Shown: one piece after another, positions 9,703-20,119 of the stretch
Numbering within the stretch: the first letter of the stretch is position 1
How the letters are laid out: each line of letters opens with the position of its first letter
Origin: JBJMLO01 sp045805265
GTDB lineage: Bacteria > Actinomycetota > UBA4738 > JACQTL01
Assembly (NCBI GenBank): GCA_045805265.1
Contig: JBJMLO010000015.1
Span: 62,001 to 126,000, forward strand
Length of the DNA stretch: 64,000 bases
Reading direction: 5' to 3'
Notes under the pieces: model-generated
Database searches by the model: none
The model's input: the letters and a program-made list of their open reading frames with translations, nothing else
What the model was told of the DNA's origin: nothing
Translations under genes and position numbers: made by a program

Positions 9703-11667
9703 ATGAGGGTTCGCGTTTCCACGAAGCCATCGAGGGTTCGCTCGCTCGTCGGGGTTGTGCTGGTGATCGCCACGGTGATCGCCGTGGCCCCGAACGCCTC
9801 CGCGGCCGGAGGAACGGCCGCGGCCGACCACACCACGACGACGCCGCCGAAGCTGTGGTCGTTCTCGGCCGCGAACACCGTGGACTCCACAGCCGGCGAG
9901 CTGGCCCATCTCATTGCGGCGCGGGACACCTACTGTCCCCCGGGCAAGCCCATCGCGGTGTCCATGACCCTCGCCCAGGCCCTGGCCTCGGCCCGGCAGT
10001 TCGTGATCGCCCAGGCCGGTGCCGCGGCGGTGAGCCGCTTCGACCACAGCACGACGGCGCAGTCGGCGACGCAGTCGCGGGCGGCCGCCGTGGGGACGTT
10101 CGTCGGCCGCATGCCGGTGCCCTCGCTCCTGGCGCTGCTGCGAACCCACCAGCTCGTGCCGAGGGACCCCTCCATCCTGTCCAGCATCTCCGCGGTGCTG
10201 AACATCCTGGGCCTCGGGAGGCAGTCCTTCGTGGTGGCCAGGGCCGCCGACGCCATGGCCTCGGCACCCGCGCAGGCCATGGGGATCAGCGGGCAGGCCA
10301 TGCTCCTGAACAACGAGGGCAACGCCATGCTGCTGCTCCGGCGGTGGGCCGCCGCGGAGCAGACGCTGCGCGCGGCCGTGACCCTGTCTCCCGAGCTGGC
10401 CGAGGCCAAGATCAACCTGGCCGTCGCCCTGCTGTGCCAGCACGAGGACCAGGAGGCCGCGAGGTTCTATCGCCTGGGCCAGTACCGCAAGGCGTACGAC
10501 CTGGTCAAGCTCGGGACCGACCCGGGGTCGACCTCCGCCCCGCGAGCCGACGAGGTGTTCGACCTGTCCCACGGAGTGAACGGCACGTACCCGATCCTCA
10601 GAGTCCCGCTGACCTGGCAGGAGCTGAACGGCGACGTGGCGATCCAGCAGCTGAACTCCGTGTACCAGGACTTCCTGAATCAGCTCGCCGTCTGGCAGGC
10701 CATCCAGAGCCGGCTCCGCGGCCAGATCGACTGGGGACACATCGACCCGCTCGTGATGGCGCGCTACTCGGCGGTCATGGGGACGATCTACGGGTCGCAT
10801 TTCCAGCCTCAGCTCGAGCCGCTGTACGACGCCCAACAGGCGGCGTCGACGGCGCTGTTCGACTTCCTCGCCGGCCACTCGCAGCGGCTCACCGACCTCC
10901 TGAATGCCCGGTCCACATGGCCCGAGTGCGGTCCGAACGGATCGGCCCAGGCGTGCGACGCGCGGTGGCAGACGGAGTGCACGGGCCTCAACGACTCCTC
11001 GCAGGCGCTGTGGCGGCCACTCATCAACGAGTACGACCGGGCCTCCCGGGCGTTCGACGTCCCCCGGTACCGGTTCGAGACGGGAGTGCTCGCCAACCTC
11101 GGGGACCCGCTCCTGCGCCAGTACGCCTCGGTGAACCAGAAGATCCAGTGGTGGTGGGACTACCACGGCCTGATCGCCCAGCGCTCGTCCTGGGCCGAAT
11201 ACATCCGGATCTCACGGTGCAACGGTTCGACGTCCGGTGACACCAAGCTCTCCGACGCGGCCGTCAACGATCCTCCCCCGGGGTGCGCCAAGTTCCTGGA
11301 GGGCGTGAAGTTCTCGGTGAAGTTCGGGGACTTCCTGAAGTTCTCCACGAACTGCGAGCAGATCGCCTTCGAGGTGGCCTCCAAGAGCGCCTTCGTGTGG
11401 CTCGGCGGCTTCGCCGAGGGGTCGTTCAACTTCGTGAAGGAGGAGGGGACGATCTTCGCCGGGGCCAAGGCCGGGATGAAGATCCCCGAGACCGGCATCT
11501 CGGTCTCTGCGAAGGAGGGGATCTACCTGACCGTCGGCGGCGGCGGCGTCAAGGACGTGGGCATGCGGGTGTCCGCGGGGGCGTCCTTCGGCCTCGTCGC
11601 CGGCCCCACCGTCGACATGAAGGCATTCGCGTACTCGCTCAGCTTCGTGTCCAGGGCCACGCCGTAG
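9703..11667 (+). CDS. Large secreted protein of unknown function
   Basis: I do not recognise this 654-residue protein. It starts with a clear Sec signal (basic MRVRVSTKPSRVRS, hydrophobic core VVLVIATVIAVA, Ala-rich cleavage region near NASAAG). Residues about 205-265 read like TPR helices (NNEGNAMLLLRRWAAAEQTL). The middle is helical and Trp-rich. The C-terminal about 130 residues (after CAKFLEGVKFSVKFGDFLKF) are short alternating strands rich in Gly, Lys and Phe. Several Cys pairs suggest disulfides. ATG 9703 has AGGAAGGAG about 8 bases upstream. It is transcribed divergently from the SARP/LuxR regulator and is probably controlled by it. Confidence 0.75.
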   Translation: MRVRVSTKPSRVRSLVGVVLVIATVIAVAPNASAAGGTAAADHTTTTPPKLWSFSAANTVDSTAGELAHLIAARDTYCPPGKPIAVSMTLAQALASARQFVIAQAGAAAVSRFDHSTTAQSATQSRAAAVGTFVGRMPVPSLLALLRTHQLVPRDPSILSSISAVLNILGLGRQSFVVARAADAMASAPAQAMGISGQAMLLNNEGNAMLLLRRWAAAEQTLRAAVTLSPELAEAKINLAVALLCQHEDQEAARFYRLGQYRKAYDLVKLGTDPGSTSAPRADEVFDLSHGVNGTYPILRVPLTWQELNGDVAIQQLNSVYQDFLNQLAVWQAIQSRLRGQIDWGHIDPLVMARYSAVMGTIYGSHFQPQLEPLYDAQQAASTALFDFLAGHSQRLTDLLNARSTWPECGPNGSAQACDARWQTECTGLNDSSQALWRPLINEYDRASRAFDVPRYRFETGVLANLGDPLLRQYASVNQKIQWWWDYHGLIAQRSSWAEYIRISRCNGSTSGDTKLSDAAVNDPPPGCAKFLEGVKFSVKFGDFLKFSTNCEQIAFEVASKSAFVWLGGFAEGSFNFVKEEGTIFAGAKAGMKIPETGISVSAKEGIYLTVGGGGVKDVGMRVSAGASFGLVAGPTVDMKAFAYSLSFVSRATP

Positions 11668-11765
11668 GACTCAACGCGGCCGGCGTCCCAGCGCGGAATC
11701 GTCCGGGCTCGCCCGTACGATAGGGGCGCCGGCCGTCGTCGAAGGCGGCCGCGAGGGCACCGCTC

Positions 11766-13579
<1,814 letters not shown>

Positions 13580-13583
<4 letters not shown>

Positions 13584-14698
13584 GCGCAGGCGCCCGGCAG
13601 TCCGCAGGGCTGTACGCGCACGTGCCGTTCTGCCTCACGCGGTGCGGGTACTGCGACTTCAACGCGTACGCCGGCCTCGGCCACCTCTCGGGGCGCTACG
13701 TCCGGGCGCTGGCTCGTGAGGCCGACCTGCACGCGGACGCGTGGACGGGGATCCCGTTCGCCTCCCTCTTCTTCGGCGGAGGAACGCCGACGATGCTGCC
13801 GGCGGAGGAATTGGTCAATGTGATTGACCACTTCCGCCGAGTGTTCGCCTTCGACGCCGAAACCGAGGTGTCCGTCGAGGCCAACCCCGACACCGTGGAC
13901 CGGCGCTCGCTGGCCGCGCTCCGGGCCGGCGGGGTGAACCGGCTCTCGATGGGCGCCCAGTCGTTCGACCGATCCGTCCTGGAGGCGCTCGAGCGGGTCC
14001 ACCAGCCCGAGTCGGTTCGCCGGGCGTTCGCAGACGCCCGGGCGGCGGGGTTCGACGACGTCAACCTCGACCTGATCTTCGGCGCCCATGGCGAGACCCT
14101 CGATTCGTGGTGCCGGACGGTGGAGCAGACGCTGGCCCTCGGGCCCGAGCACGTCTCCGCGTACGCCCTGACGGTCGAGCCCGCCACGCCCCTCGGCCGG
14201 GCGGTGGCTTCCGGGGCCACGCCGCCGCCCGATCCCGACCTCCAGGCCGAGATGTTCGACCTGGCCTGCGAGGCGCTCGGCGCCGCCGGCTACGGCCACT
14301 ACGAGGTGTCCAACTGGGCGCTGCCCGGCCACGAGTCCCGCCACAACCTGGGGTACTGGGAGCGCCGGCCGTACCTGGGGCTGGGCGCCGGCGCGCACTC
14401 CTGGCGCGACGGCCGCCGGTGGTGGAACGTGCGCCCGCCGCAGCAATACCTCGACGCGGTGGAGTCGGGGACGATCCCGCTCGGCGGCGAGGAGCGACTC
14501 GACGACGACGCGTCCCGGCTGGAGGCGATGTTCCTCGGGCTTCGCACCTCGTTCGGCGTCGCCGCGGCGGAGGTCGACCGCGCTCTGGCCGCGCCGTTCG
14601 TGGAAGGCGGGCTGTTGGTCGAGCGGGACGGCCGCATGGTCCTGACCGAGCGCGGGCTGTTCCTCGCCAACGACGTGGTGCTCGCGCTGATCGCCTGA
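13580..14698 (+). CDS. hemW: HemW-like radical SAM protein (heme chaperone)
   Basis: Member of the oxygen-independent coproporphyrinogen oxidase-like family, now regarded as heme-trafficking HemW rather than HemN. The 372-residue product has the radical SAM cysteines C18, C22 and C25 in FCLTRCGYCDF, the glycine motif FFGGGTPTMLP, and a C-terminal wing domain. In HemW the cluster motif is CxxxCxxC, as here. It starts at GTG 13580, overlapping the lepA stop (GTGA), so translation is probably coupled. A long imperfect inverted repeat lies within the coding sequence at 13801-13838. Confidence 0.9.
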
Positions 14699-14733
14699 GG
14701 AACACCGCACGGCAACCGGGTCTTCGGGGGGAA

Positions 14734-14756
14734 TTCGGGGGGCGGAGCCCCCCGAA
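14734..14756 (+). terminator. Strong GC hairpin after hemW
   Basis: Perfect 10-bp stem TTCGGGGGGC / GCCCCCCGAA with loop GGA, lying 35 bases after the hemW stop. A second small stem GGGC-GAA-GCCC follows at 14763-14773. There is no T tract, which is common for actinobacterial hairpin terminators. It separates lepA-hemW from the heat-shock operon. Confidence 0.65.
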
Positions 14757-14778
14757 GCAGGAGGGCGAAGCCCGACGT

Positions 14779-14805
14779 TTAGCAGTCTCCACGGGCGAGT
14801 GCTAG
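14779..14805 (+). promoter_or_regulatory. CIRCE operator upstream of hrcA
   Basis: Arms TTAGCAGTC and GAGTGCTAG separated by exactly 9 bases, against the consensus TTAGCACTC-N9-GAGTGCTAA. Each arm has one mismatch. It ends 23 bases before the hrcA ATG, where HrcA would block transcription of its own operon (hrcA-dnaJ) at normal temperature. Confidence 0.9.
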
Positions 14806-14828
14806 AACGTGCTACAACATTGGGTGGG

Positions 14829-15878
14829 ATGGCAGACGAGCGCAGGGGCGACCTCGGGCCGAGGAAGCAGGCGGTCCTGCGCGCCGTGGTGGAGGAGTAC
14901 GTCCGCACCGGCGAACCGGTCGGGAGCGAGACCGTCGCGGAGCGGCACAACCTCGGCGTCTCGTCGGCCACCGTACGCAACGAGATGTCCGCGCTCGAGG
15001 AGCTCGGGTACCTCAGCCATCCCCACACCTCCGCCGGCCGGGCCCCCACCGACCTCGGGTACCGGCGATACGTCGACCTGCTCCCGCCGGGGCGGCTGCG
15101 CGAGACGCCGCGGCGTGCGATCGCCGACTTCTTCCAGCGGACCGCCGTCGACATGGAGGAGGTCCTCCTCGGCGCGACCCGGCTGCTCTCGTCCCTGACC
15201 CAGTACGCGGGGCTGGCGACTCCCCCTGCGCCGGGCGAGGACCGCATCGCCCGCGCCGAGCTGATCGAGCTGGGCCCGACCCTCATGATCCTGCTGGTCG
15301 GCGACCACGGCCGGGTGTACAAGGCGTTCGCGGACCGCCCGGAGGACGCCACGCCCGACGCGGCCCGGGGGGTCTCGGCCAGGATCGGTTCGCTCGCCGG
15401 CCTCTCCGTCGCCGAGGCCTCCGAGCGCGCCCGCGCCCAGGTCGGCTCCGCGGAGCCCGAGCAACGCGACCTTCTCGACCTCGTCGCCCGGGCCATGGAG
15501 GACATCGAGTCCCGGTCCGAGGTGGAGCACATGCTGGTCGGCGGCGTCGGCAACCTCGCCGCCGAGGTGGTGACGTGGCGCCTGGACACAGTCCGGCGCC
15601 TCCTCGAGGCCATCGAGCGCGAGAGCGAGATGCTGACGCTCCTGCGCCAGGCGTCGATCGCCGAGGACCTGTCGGTGACGATCGGCGGCGAGCACCCCTC
15701 CACTGGAGAGTGGGACGCAGCGCTCGTCGCCGCACCGTACCGGGCCGGGGAGACCCCGGTCGGCTCGATCGGCATCGTCGGCCCGACGCGCATGGACTAC
15801 GTGACCGCCATCACGACGGTGCGGGCCGTGGCCCGGCGACTGTCCGAGCTCGCGACCGCGCTCGGCGCCCAGCAGTGA
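14829..15878 (+). CDS. hrcA: Heat-inducible transcription repressor HrcA
   Basis: Repressor of class I heat-shock genes, binding CIRCE. The 349 residues show an N-terminal winged helix (RKQAVLRAVVEEYVRTGEPV, then SSATVRNEMSALEELGYL), followed by the GAF-like domain with an inserted dimerisation region and the C-terminal GIVGPTRMDY segment typical of HrcA. ATG 14829 has GGGTGGG directly upstream and starts at the conserved N terminus. The CIRCE element 23 bases upstream predicts autoregulation. dnaJ lies 75 bases downstream in the same direction. Confidence 0.96.
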   Translation: MADERRGDLGPRKQAVLRAVVEEYVRTGEPVGSETVAERHNLGVSSATVRNEMSALEELGYLSHPHTSAGRAPTDLGYRRYVDLLPPGRLRETPRRAIADFFQRTAVDMEEVLLGATRLLSSLTQYAGLATPPAPGEDRIARAELIELGPTLMILLVGDHGRVYKAFADRPEDATPDAARGVSARIGSLAGLSVAEASERARAQVGSAEPEQRDLLDLVARAMEDIESRSEVEHMLVGGVGNLAAEVVTWRLDTVRRLLEAIERESEMLTLLRQASIAEDLSVTIGGEHPSTGEWDAALVAAPYRAGETPVGSIGIVGPTRMDYVTAITTVRAVARRLSELATALGAQQ

Positions 15879-15953
15879 CCCGCCGCCCCGAGCGGCCGTT
15901 CCCGGCCCGGCGCCCCGGCCGTCGTCTCCGCCCACGGAAGGCTGGTCGGCGCC

Positions 15954-17048
15954 GTGGCTGAGGTCCAGGACCTGTACGAGGTCCTCGGGGTCGGCCACGA
16001 CGCAACCGAGGAGGACATCCGCAAGGCCTACCGCCGCCTGGCCCGCGAGCTCCACCCGGACGTGAACGCCAACGCAGACGCCGAGGAACGGTTCAAGCAG
16101 GTCAGCGCGGCCTACGAGGTGCTGTCCGACCCCCAGAAGCGCCGCCAGTACGACACGTTCGGGAACCAGGCGATCCCCGACCTGTTCCCGTTCGGCGACA
16201 TCTTCGACGTGTTCTTCGGCGGCGGCATGGGCCGCCGGAGGAGCCGCGGCCCCCGCACCAGGGCCCGCCGGGGCGAGGACCTCTTCGCGGAGGTCGCCCT
16301 GACGCTGGAGGAGGCCGCGTTCGGCGTCCAGCGCGAGGTCGACATCGACTCCCTGGAGCCGTGCGAGCGGTGCTCTGGGACGGGCGCCGAGCCGGGAACC
16401 TCGCCGACGAGGTGCTCACGGTGCGGCGGCTCCGGCGAGCTGCAGGAGGTCCAGCGAACGGTCTTCGGGACGGTGATGACCGCCCGCCCCTGCCCGACGT
16501 GCGAGGGCACCGGCGAGATGATTGCGTCGCCGTGCACCCAGTGCCGGGGCGAGGGGAGGCTGCGCCGCCGCCAGGTCGTCACGGTCGACGTCCCGCCGGG
16601 GGTGGCCGACGGCATGGAGCTGCGGATCGCCGGCGCCGGCAACGGCGGCCGGTATGGCGGCCCGCCCGGCGACCTCTACCTCCAGGTCGGCGTGCTGCCG
16701 CATCAGAGCTTCGAACGGCGGGGGAGCGACCTGGTGTCGGTCCTGGAGCTCCCGCTGACCCAGGCCGTGCTGGGCACGGAGCTCGACGTCTCCACCATCG
16801 ACGGCGTGGAGCGGGTGAAGGTCGCGCCCGGGACCCAACCGGGGTCGGTCATCCGCCTCCGCGGCCGGGGCGTCCCCAATCTCGGGCGCCGGGGCCGCGG
16901 CGACCTGTTCCTCACGGTGCAGGTCGAGGTCCCGGAGCACCTCCGGAAGGAGGAGCGGGGGTTGATCGAGCGCCTGGCCGAGCTCCGGGGCGAGACCACC
17001 CGGCGGGGCGACGCCCACGGTGCCAGGACCCGGAGGCCCGGCCAATGA
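15954..17048 (+). CDS. dnaJ: Chaperone DnaJ (Hsp40)
   Basis: Co-chaperone stimulating DnaK. The 364-residue protein has a J domain (about 5-70) with HPD at residues 34-36, a short Gly/Arg-rich linker, a zinc domain with four CxxCxGxG-type repeats (CERCSGTG, CSRCGGSG, CPTCEGTG, CTQCRGEG), and the C-terminal substrate-binding beta domains (VDVPPGVADGMELRI). It starts at GTG 15954. Being next to hrcA rather than dnaK, it matches the DnaJ2 position of mycobacteria. No rsmE gene follows it, unlike many relatives. Confidence 0.96.
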   Translation: MAEVQDLYEVLGVGHDATEEDIRKAYRRLARELHPDVNANADAEERFKQVSAAYEVLSDPQKRRQYDTFGNQAIPDLFPFGDIFDVFFGGGMGRRRSRGPRTRARRGEDLFAEVALTLEEAAFGVQREVDIDSLEPCERCSGTGAEPGTSPTRCSRCGGSGELQEVQRTVFGTVMTARPCPTCEGTGEMIASPCTQCRGEGRLRRRQVVTVDVPPGVADGMELRIAGAGNGGRYGGPPGDLYLQVGVLPHQSFERRGSDLVSVLELPLTQAVLGTELDVSTIDGVERVKVAPGTQPGSVIRLRGRGVPNLGRRGRGDLFLTVQVEVPEHLRKEERGLIERLAELRGETTRRGDAHGARTRRPGQ

Positions 17049-17070
17049 GGGCCGCGGAGGTCCGGCGACC

Positions 17071-17424
17071 GTGAGCGCGGAGCCCCGGTGCATCTTCTGC
17101 CGCATCGCCGAGGGCGCCGTCGACGCCGACGTCGTGCACGCCACCGACCGGGTCGTCGCGTTCCGCGACACCACGCCGCGCGCCCCGGTGCACGTGCTGT
17201 TGATCCCCCGGGAACACGTCGCGTCGGTCCGGGAGCTGGGGGCGGACCACGGGGACGTGCTCGCCGAGCTGTTCCGGGCGGCCGCCGAGATCGCCCGGGC
17301 CGAGGGCATCGACGAGGGGGGATGGCGCGTCGTGACGAACGTCGGGTCCGACGCGGGCCAGTCCGTGCAGCACCTGCACTTCCATCTCCTGGGTGGCCGG
17401 CCGATGGGGTGGCCGCCGGGGTGA
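17071..17424 (+). CDS. HIT-family nucleotide hydrolase (HinT-like)
   Basis: A 117-residue histidine-triad protein, likely an adenosine 5'-phosphoramidase of the HINT branch. It starts SAEPRCIFCRIAEG with the CxFC zinc-type pair. It ends with the triad QHLHFHLLGGRPMGWPPG, the active-site His residues of the family. GTG 17071 is used because homology begins there; it lies 22 bases after the dnaJ stop. It occurs between dnaJ and phoH, a common genomic neighbourhood for HIT proteins. Confidence 0.93.
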   Translation: MSAEPRCIFCRIAEGAVDADVVHATDRVVAFRDTTPRAPVHVLLIPREHVASVRELGADHGDVLAELFRAAAEIARAEGIDEGGWRVVTNVGSDAGQSVQHLHFHLLGGRPMGWPPG

Positions 17425-17540
17425 GATCCAGGGGCGGCCCATCCGCCGCGGTATCATTCGGGGAGACCGGGGTCGCGTCGCGCGACCCCGTTTCGCACAC
17501 TGAGCAGAAGGAGCGGGGCACCGTCCCCGGAACGCACGAC

Positions 17541-19595
17541 TTGGCGAAAGCCACCACGCAGGTCAAGATCATCGTCCCCGGCAGCCAGCCGATGGTTGCC
17601 CTCCTCGGACGCACCGACGAGCTGCTGAAGCTCGTCGAGAACGCCTTCGACTCCCGGATCGTCGTTCGCGGCAACGAGATCACGATCACGGGCAGCGAGG
17701 GCGAGGCCGAGAAGGTCGGCATGCTGTTCGAGGAGCTGCTCGCGCTGCTCGAGCGGGGCCACATGCTCACCGAGGCCAGCGTCGGACAGACCATCGACCT
17801 GGTGAAGGGCGACGAGGCCAGGCCCACGGAGGTGCTCGGCGACCGGGTCCTGACCTCCCGGGGCCGGTCGATCGGCCCGAAGACGCTCGGCCAGAAGCAG
17901 TACGTCGACGCGCTCCGCCGCTCGACGGTGACGTTCTCCATCGGCCCCGCGGGGACCGGGAAGACGTACCTGGCCGTGGCCACCGCGGTGAAGGCCCTGC
18001 AGGACTCGGACGTGCGCCGGATCATCATGACCCGTCCGGCGGTCGAGGCAGGCGAGCGGCTCGGGTTCCTCCCCGGAACCCTCTACGAGAAGATCGATCC
18101 GTACATGAAGCCGCTGTACGACGCCCTCTACGAGATGATGGACGCCGACGCCCTGCAGCGCCTCATGGAACGCGGCACGATCGAGGTCGCGCCCCTGGCG
18201 TACATGCGTGGAAGGGCCCAAGTCACAACGACGCCGGTTTTGACTCCACGCGGGTTCCGGCCGATCGGATCCCTTCAGATTGGCGACTTGGTTGTGGGAT
18301 CAGATGGTCTCCCCACACCGGTGCTGGGCGTCTATCCGCAGGGCCGCAAGGAGGTCTTCCGTATCACGGCGCAAGATGGGGCGTCGACACTCTGTTGCGG
18401 TGAGCACCTCTGGTCGGTCACTACGGCCGCTGACCGTCGACGCGGGAAGCCGCCTCGAGTGGTGAGGACCGAAGAGATGATCGGGAGCCTCCGCGCAGCG
18501 CACGCGCACCGATTCGAGTTGCCGCTGCTCTCCCGTCCCGCCGAGTTCTGGCCGCAGGAGATGCCGCTCGATCCATACGTGCTTGGACTCCTTTTAGGAG
18601 ACGGATGCCTGACGCAGAGCCAGCCAAAGTTCACTACCGCGGACCCTGAGCTCGTTTTGGCAATGGAGTTGACGCTCGGAGGCATAGAGGCGCGGCATGT
18701 CGGTCGCTTCGACTATGTACTCAGGTCTCATTCTGCCGGACGCGGTGGCATCGCGACCGCGAACCCGTTGAGGCTTGCACTTCGGGTGCTCGGTTTGATC
18801 GGCGCTCGTTCAAGCACGAAGTTCGTGCCGGAGAGTTACCTGCTGAATTCCCCGAGTGTGCGGCTAGCAGTGCTGCAGGGATTGCTCGACACGGATGGCG
18901 GACCGGTGACGCAGGCGCGCCGCACATGCCGAGTCCAGTATGTGACGGTATCGCCACGGCTTCGGGACGACGTCGTGTTCCTCGTTCGCTCCCTCGGTGG
19001 CGTGGCCTACTGGAGGACACGGGTCGCGTCCGGCAGGCGGCCGGGTCGAGCTCACGGACGGTCCGTGTACCACCGTAAGGATGCCTATGTCCTCGATATT
19101 CGACTGCCTGAAGGAATCGAGCCTTTCCGGCTGACTCGCAAGCGCGAGACGTACCGCGTGTTCGGTGGCGGAGGCAGACCCATGCGGTTCATCGACCGCA
19201 TCGAGCCGGCCGGCGAGGAAGAGACCGTGTGCATCCAGGTGGCCGCGGCCGATTCGCTCTACGTCACCGAGGACTTCCTGGTTACGCACAACACGCTGAA
19301 CGACTCGTTCATCATCCTCGACGAGGCGCAGAACACCTCGCCGGAGCAGATGAAGATGTTCCTCACGCGGCTGGGGTTCGGGTCGAAGGCCTCGATCAAC
19401 GGCGATGTGACGCAGACCGACCTGCCCGCCGGGCAGCGCAGCGGGCTGGCCGTCATCGAGGAGATCCTGGCCGGGATCGACGGCATCGAGTTCATCCACC
19501 TCGGCGCCCGCGACGTCGTCCGGCACAAGATCGTGCAGGACATCGTGGAGGCCTACCGGCGGTTCGCCGAGCGCCCGGCCTCCGTGGGCGAGTGA
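17541..19595 (+). CDS. phoH: PhoH-like ATPase interrupted by an intein
   Basis: PhoH-family P-loop ATPase, probably an RNA-linked NTPase/helicase of uncertain physiological role. The precursor has 684 residues; removing the 359-residue intein (226-584) leaves a normal 325-residue protein. The extein has an N-terminal KH-like part, Walker A GPAGTGKTYLAVATAV, and Walker B FIILDEAQNTS just after the intein. The junction is YMRGR/intein/TLNDSF, restoring the conserved YMRGRTLNDSFIILDE. TTG 17541 is the chosen start because homology begins at AKATTQVKI; AAGGAG at 17508-17513 is rather far upstream, so the start is not certain. The stop overlaps the ybeY GTG. Confidence 0.93.
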   Translation: MAKATTQVKIIVPGSQPMVALLGRTDELLKLVENAFDSRIVVRGNEITITGSEGEAEKVGMLFEELLALLERGHMLTEASVGQTIDLVKGDEARPTEVLGDRVLTSRGRSIGPKTLGQKQYVDALRRSTVTFSIGPAGTGKTYLAVATAVKALQDSDVRRIIMTRPAVEAGERLGFLPGTLYEKIDPYMKPLYDALYEMMDADALQRLMERGTIEVAPLAYMRGRAQVTTTPVLTPRGFRPIGSLQIGDLVVGSDGLPTPVLGVYPQGRKEVFRITAQDGASTLCCGEHLWSVTTAADRRRGKPPRVVRTEEMIGSLRAAHAHRFELPLLSRPAEFWPQEMPLDPYVLGLLLGDGCLTQSQPKFTTADPELVLAMELTLGGIEARHVGRFDYVLRSHSAGRGGIATANPLRLALRVLGLIGARSSTKFVPESYLLNSPSVRLAVLQGLLDTDGGPVTQARRTCRVQYVTVSPRLRDDVVFLVRSLGGVAYWRTRVASGRRPGRAHGRSVYHRKDAYVLDIRLPEGIEPFRLTRKRETYRVFGGGGRPMRFIDRIEPAGEEETVCIQVAAADSLYVTEDFLVTHNTLNDSFIILDEAQNTSPEQMKMFLTRLGFGSKASINGDVTQTDLPAGQRSGLAVIEEILAGIDGIEFIHLGARDVVRHKIVQDIVEAYRRFAERPASVGE
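18216..19292 (+). other. Class 3 intein with LAGLIDADG homing endonuclease, in PhoH
   Basis: A 359-residue in-frame insertion. Residue 1 is Ala, not Cys/Ser. The class 3 WCT set is present: Trp66 in the block B segment GEHLWSV, Cys339 in the block F segment ETVCIQV, and Thr357 before the terminal His358-Asn359; the +1 extein residue is Thr. In class 3 inteins the block F Cys is the first nucleophile. Two DOD motifs, LGLLLGDG (Asp129) and LQGLLDTDG (Asp227), are intact, so the endonuclease may be active. The insertion is visibly richer in A/T than the flanking gene and uses a rare TTA codon at 18594, signs of transfer. Confidence 0.93.
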
Positions 19596-20119
19596 CGCGC
19601 TCCGTGAACGGCGGCGACGGCGGCATGCGGTCCGAGTCGGGAGAGCCTCCGGATCCCACGGAACACCTGGATGTCCTGCTGTCGAACCGTCAGGATGTCG
19701 GGGTGGACGAGGCGGCGCTCGTCGCCCTCGCGGCGGCGACCCTGCGCGGGGAGGGCGTGGACCGGTTCGAGCTCTCGGTCTCGCTGGTCGGCCTCGACGA
19801 GATCGCCGAGCTCACCGGGCGATATCTCGGCGAGCCCGGACCCACCGACGTGCTGTCGTTCCCGCTCGATGACGAGGACGAGGACGGGGTACGTCTCCTG
19901 GGCGACGTGGTGATCTGCCCCGCGTACGCGGCCCTGCAGGGCGGCGACCTCCAGTCCGAGGTCCGCCTGCTGCTCGTGCACGGCATCCTGCACCTCCTCG
20001 GCCACGATCACGAGGACGACGAGGAACGCGCCGAGATGTGGTCGCTCCAGGAGCGGTACAGCGGCGTCGCGGTGGACGCCGAGGGCGTCGGCCGGGCCCC
20101 CTCCGAGGCCGGGCGATGA
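19592..20119 (+). CDS. ybeY: Endoribonuclease YbeY
   Basis: Single-strand-specific metal-dependent RNase involved in 16S rRNA maturation and ribosome quality control. The 175-residue protein contains the zinc motif HGILHLLGHDH preceded by PTDVLSFPLD, both diagnostic. The N-terminal about 30 residues are extra; GTG 19592 overlaps the phoH stop (GTGA), while GTG 19604 or ATG 19625 are alternatives. phoH-ybeY-CNNM order is conserved widely. Its stop overlaps the next ATG (ATGA), so four genes in a row are probably translationally coupled. Confidence 0.94.
   Translation: MTRSVNGGDGGMRSESGEPPDPTEHLDVLLSNRQDVGVDEAALVALAAATLRGEGVDRFELSVSLVGLDEIAELTGRYLGEPGPTDVLSFPLDDEDEDGVRLLGDVVICPAYAALQGGDLQSEVRLLLVHGILHLLGHDHEDDEERAEMWSLQERYSGVAVDAEGVGRAPSEAGR

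Noticed and set aside
18216..19292. Reading the PhoH insert as an ordinary class 1 intein or as a domain fusion
   Set aside because: There is no Cys or Ser at position 1, the W-C-T residues are all present, and removal restores a normal PhoH sequence exactly.
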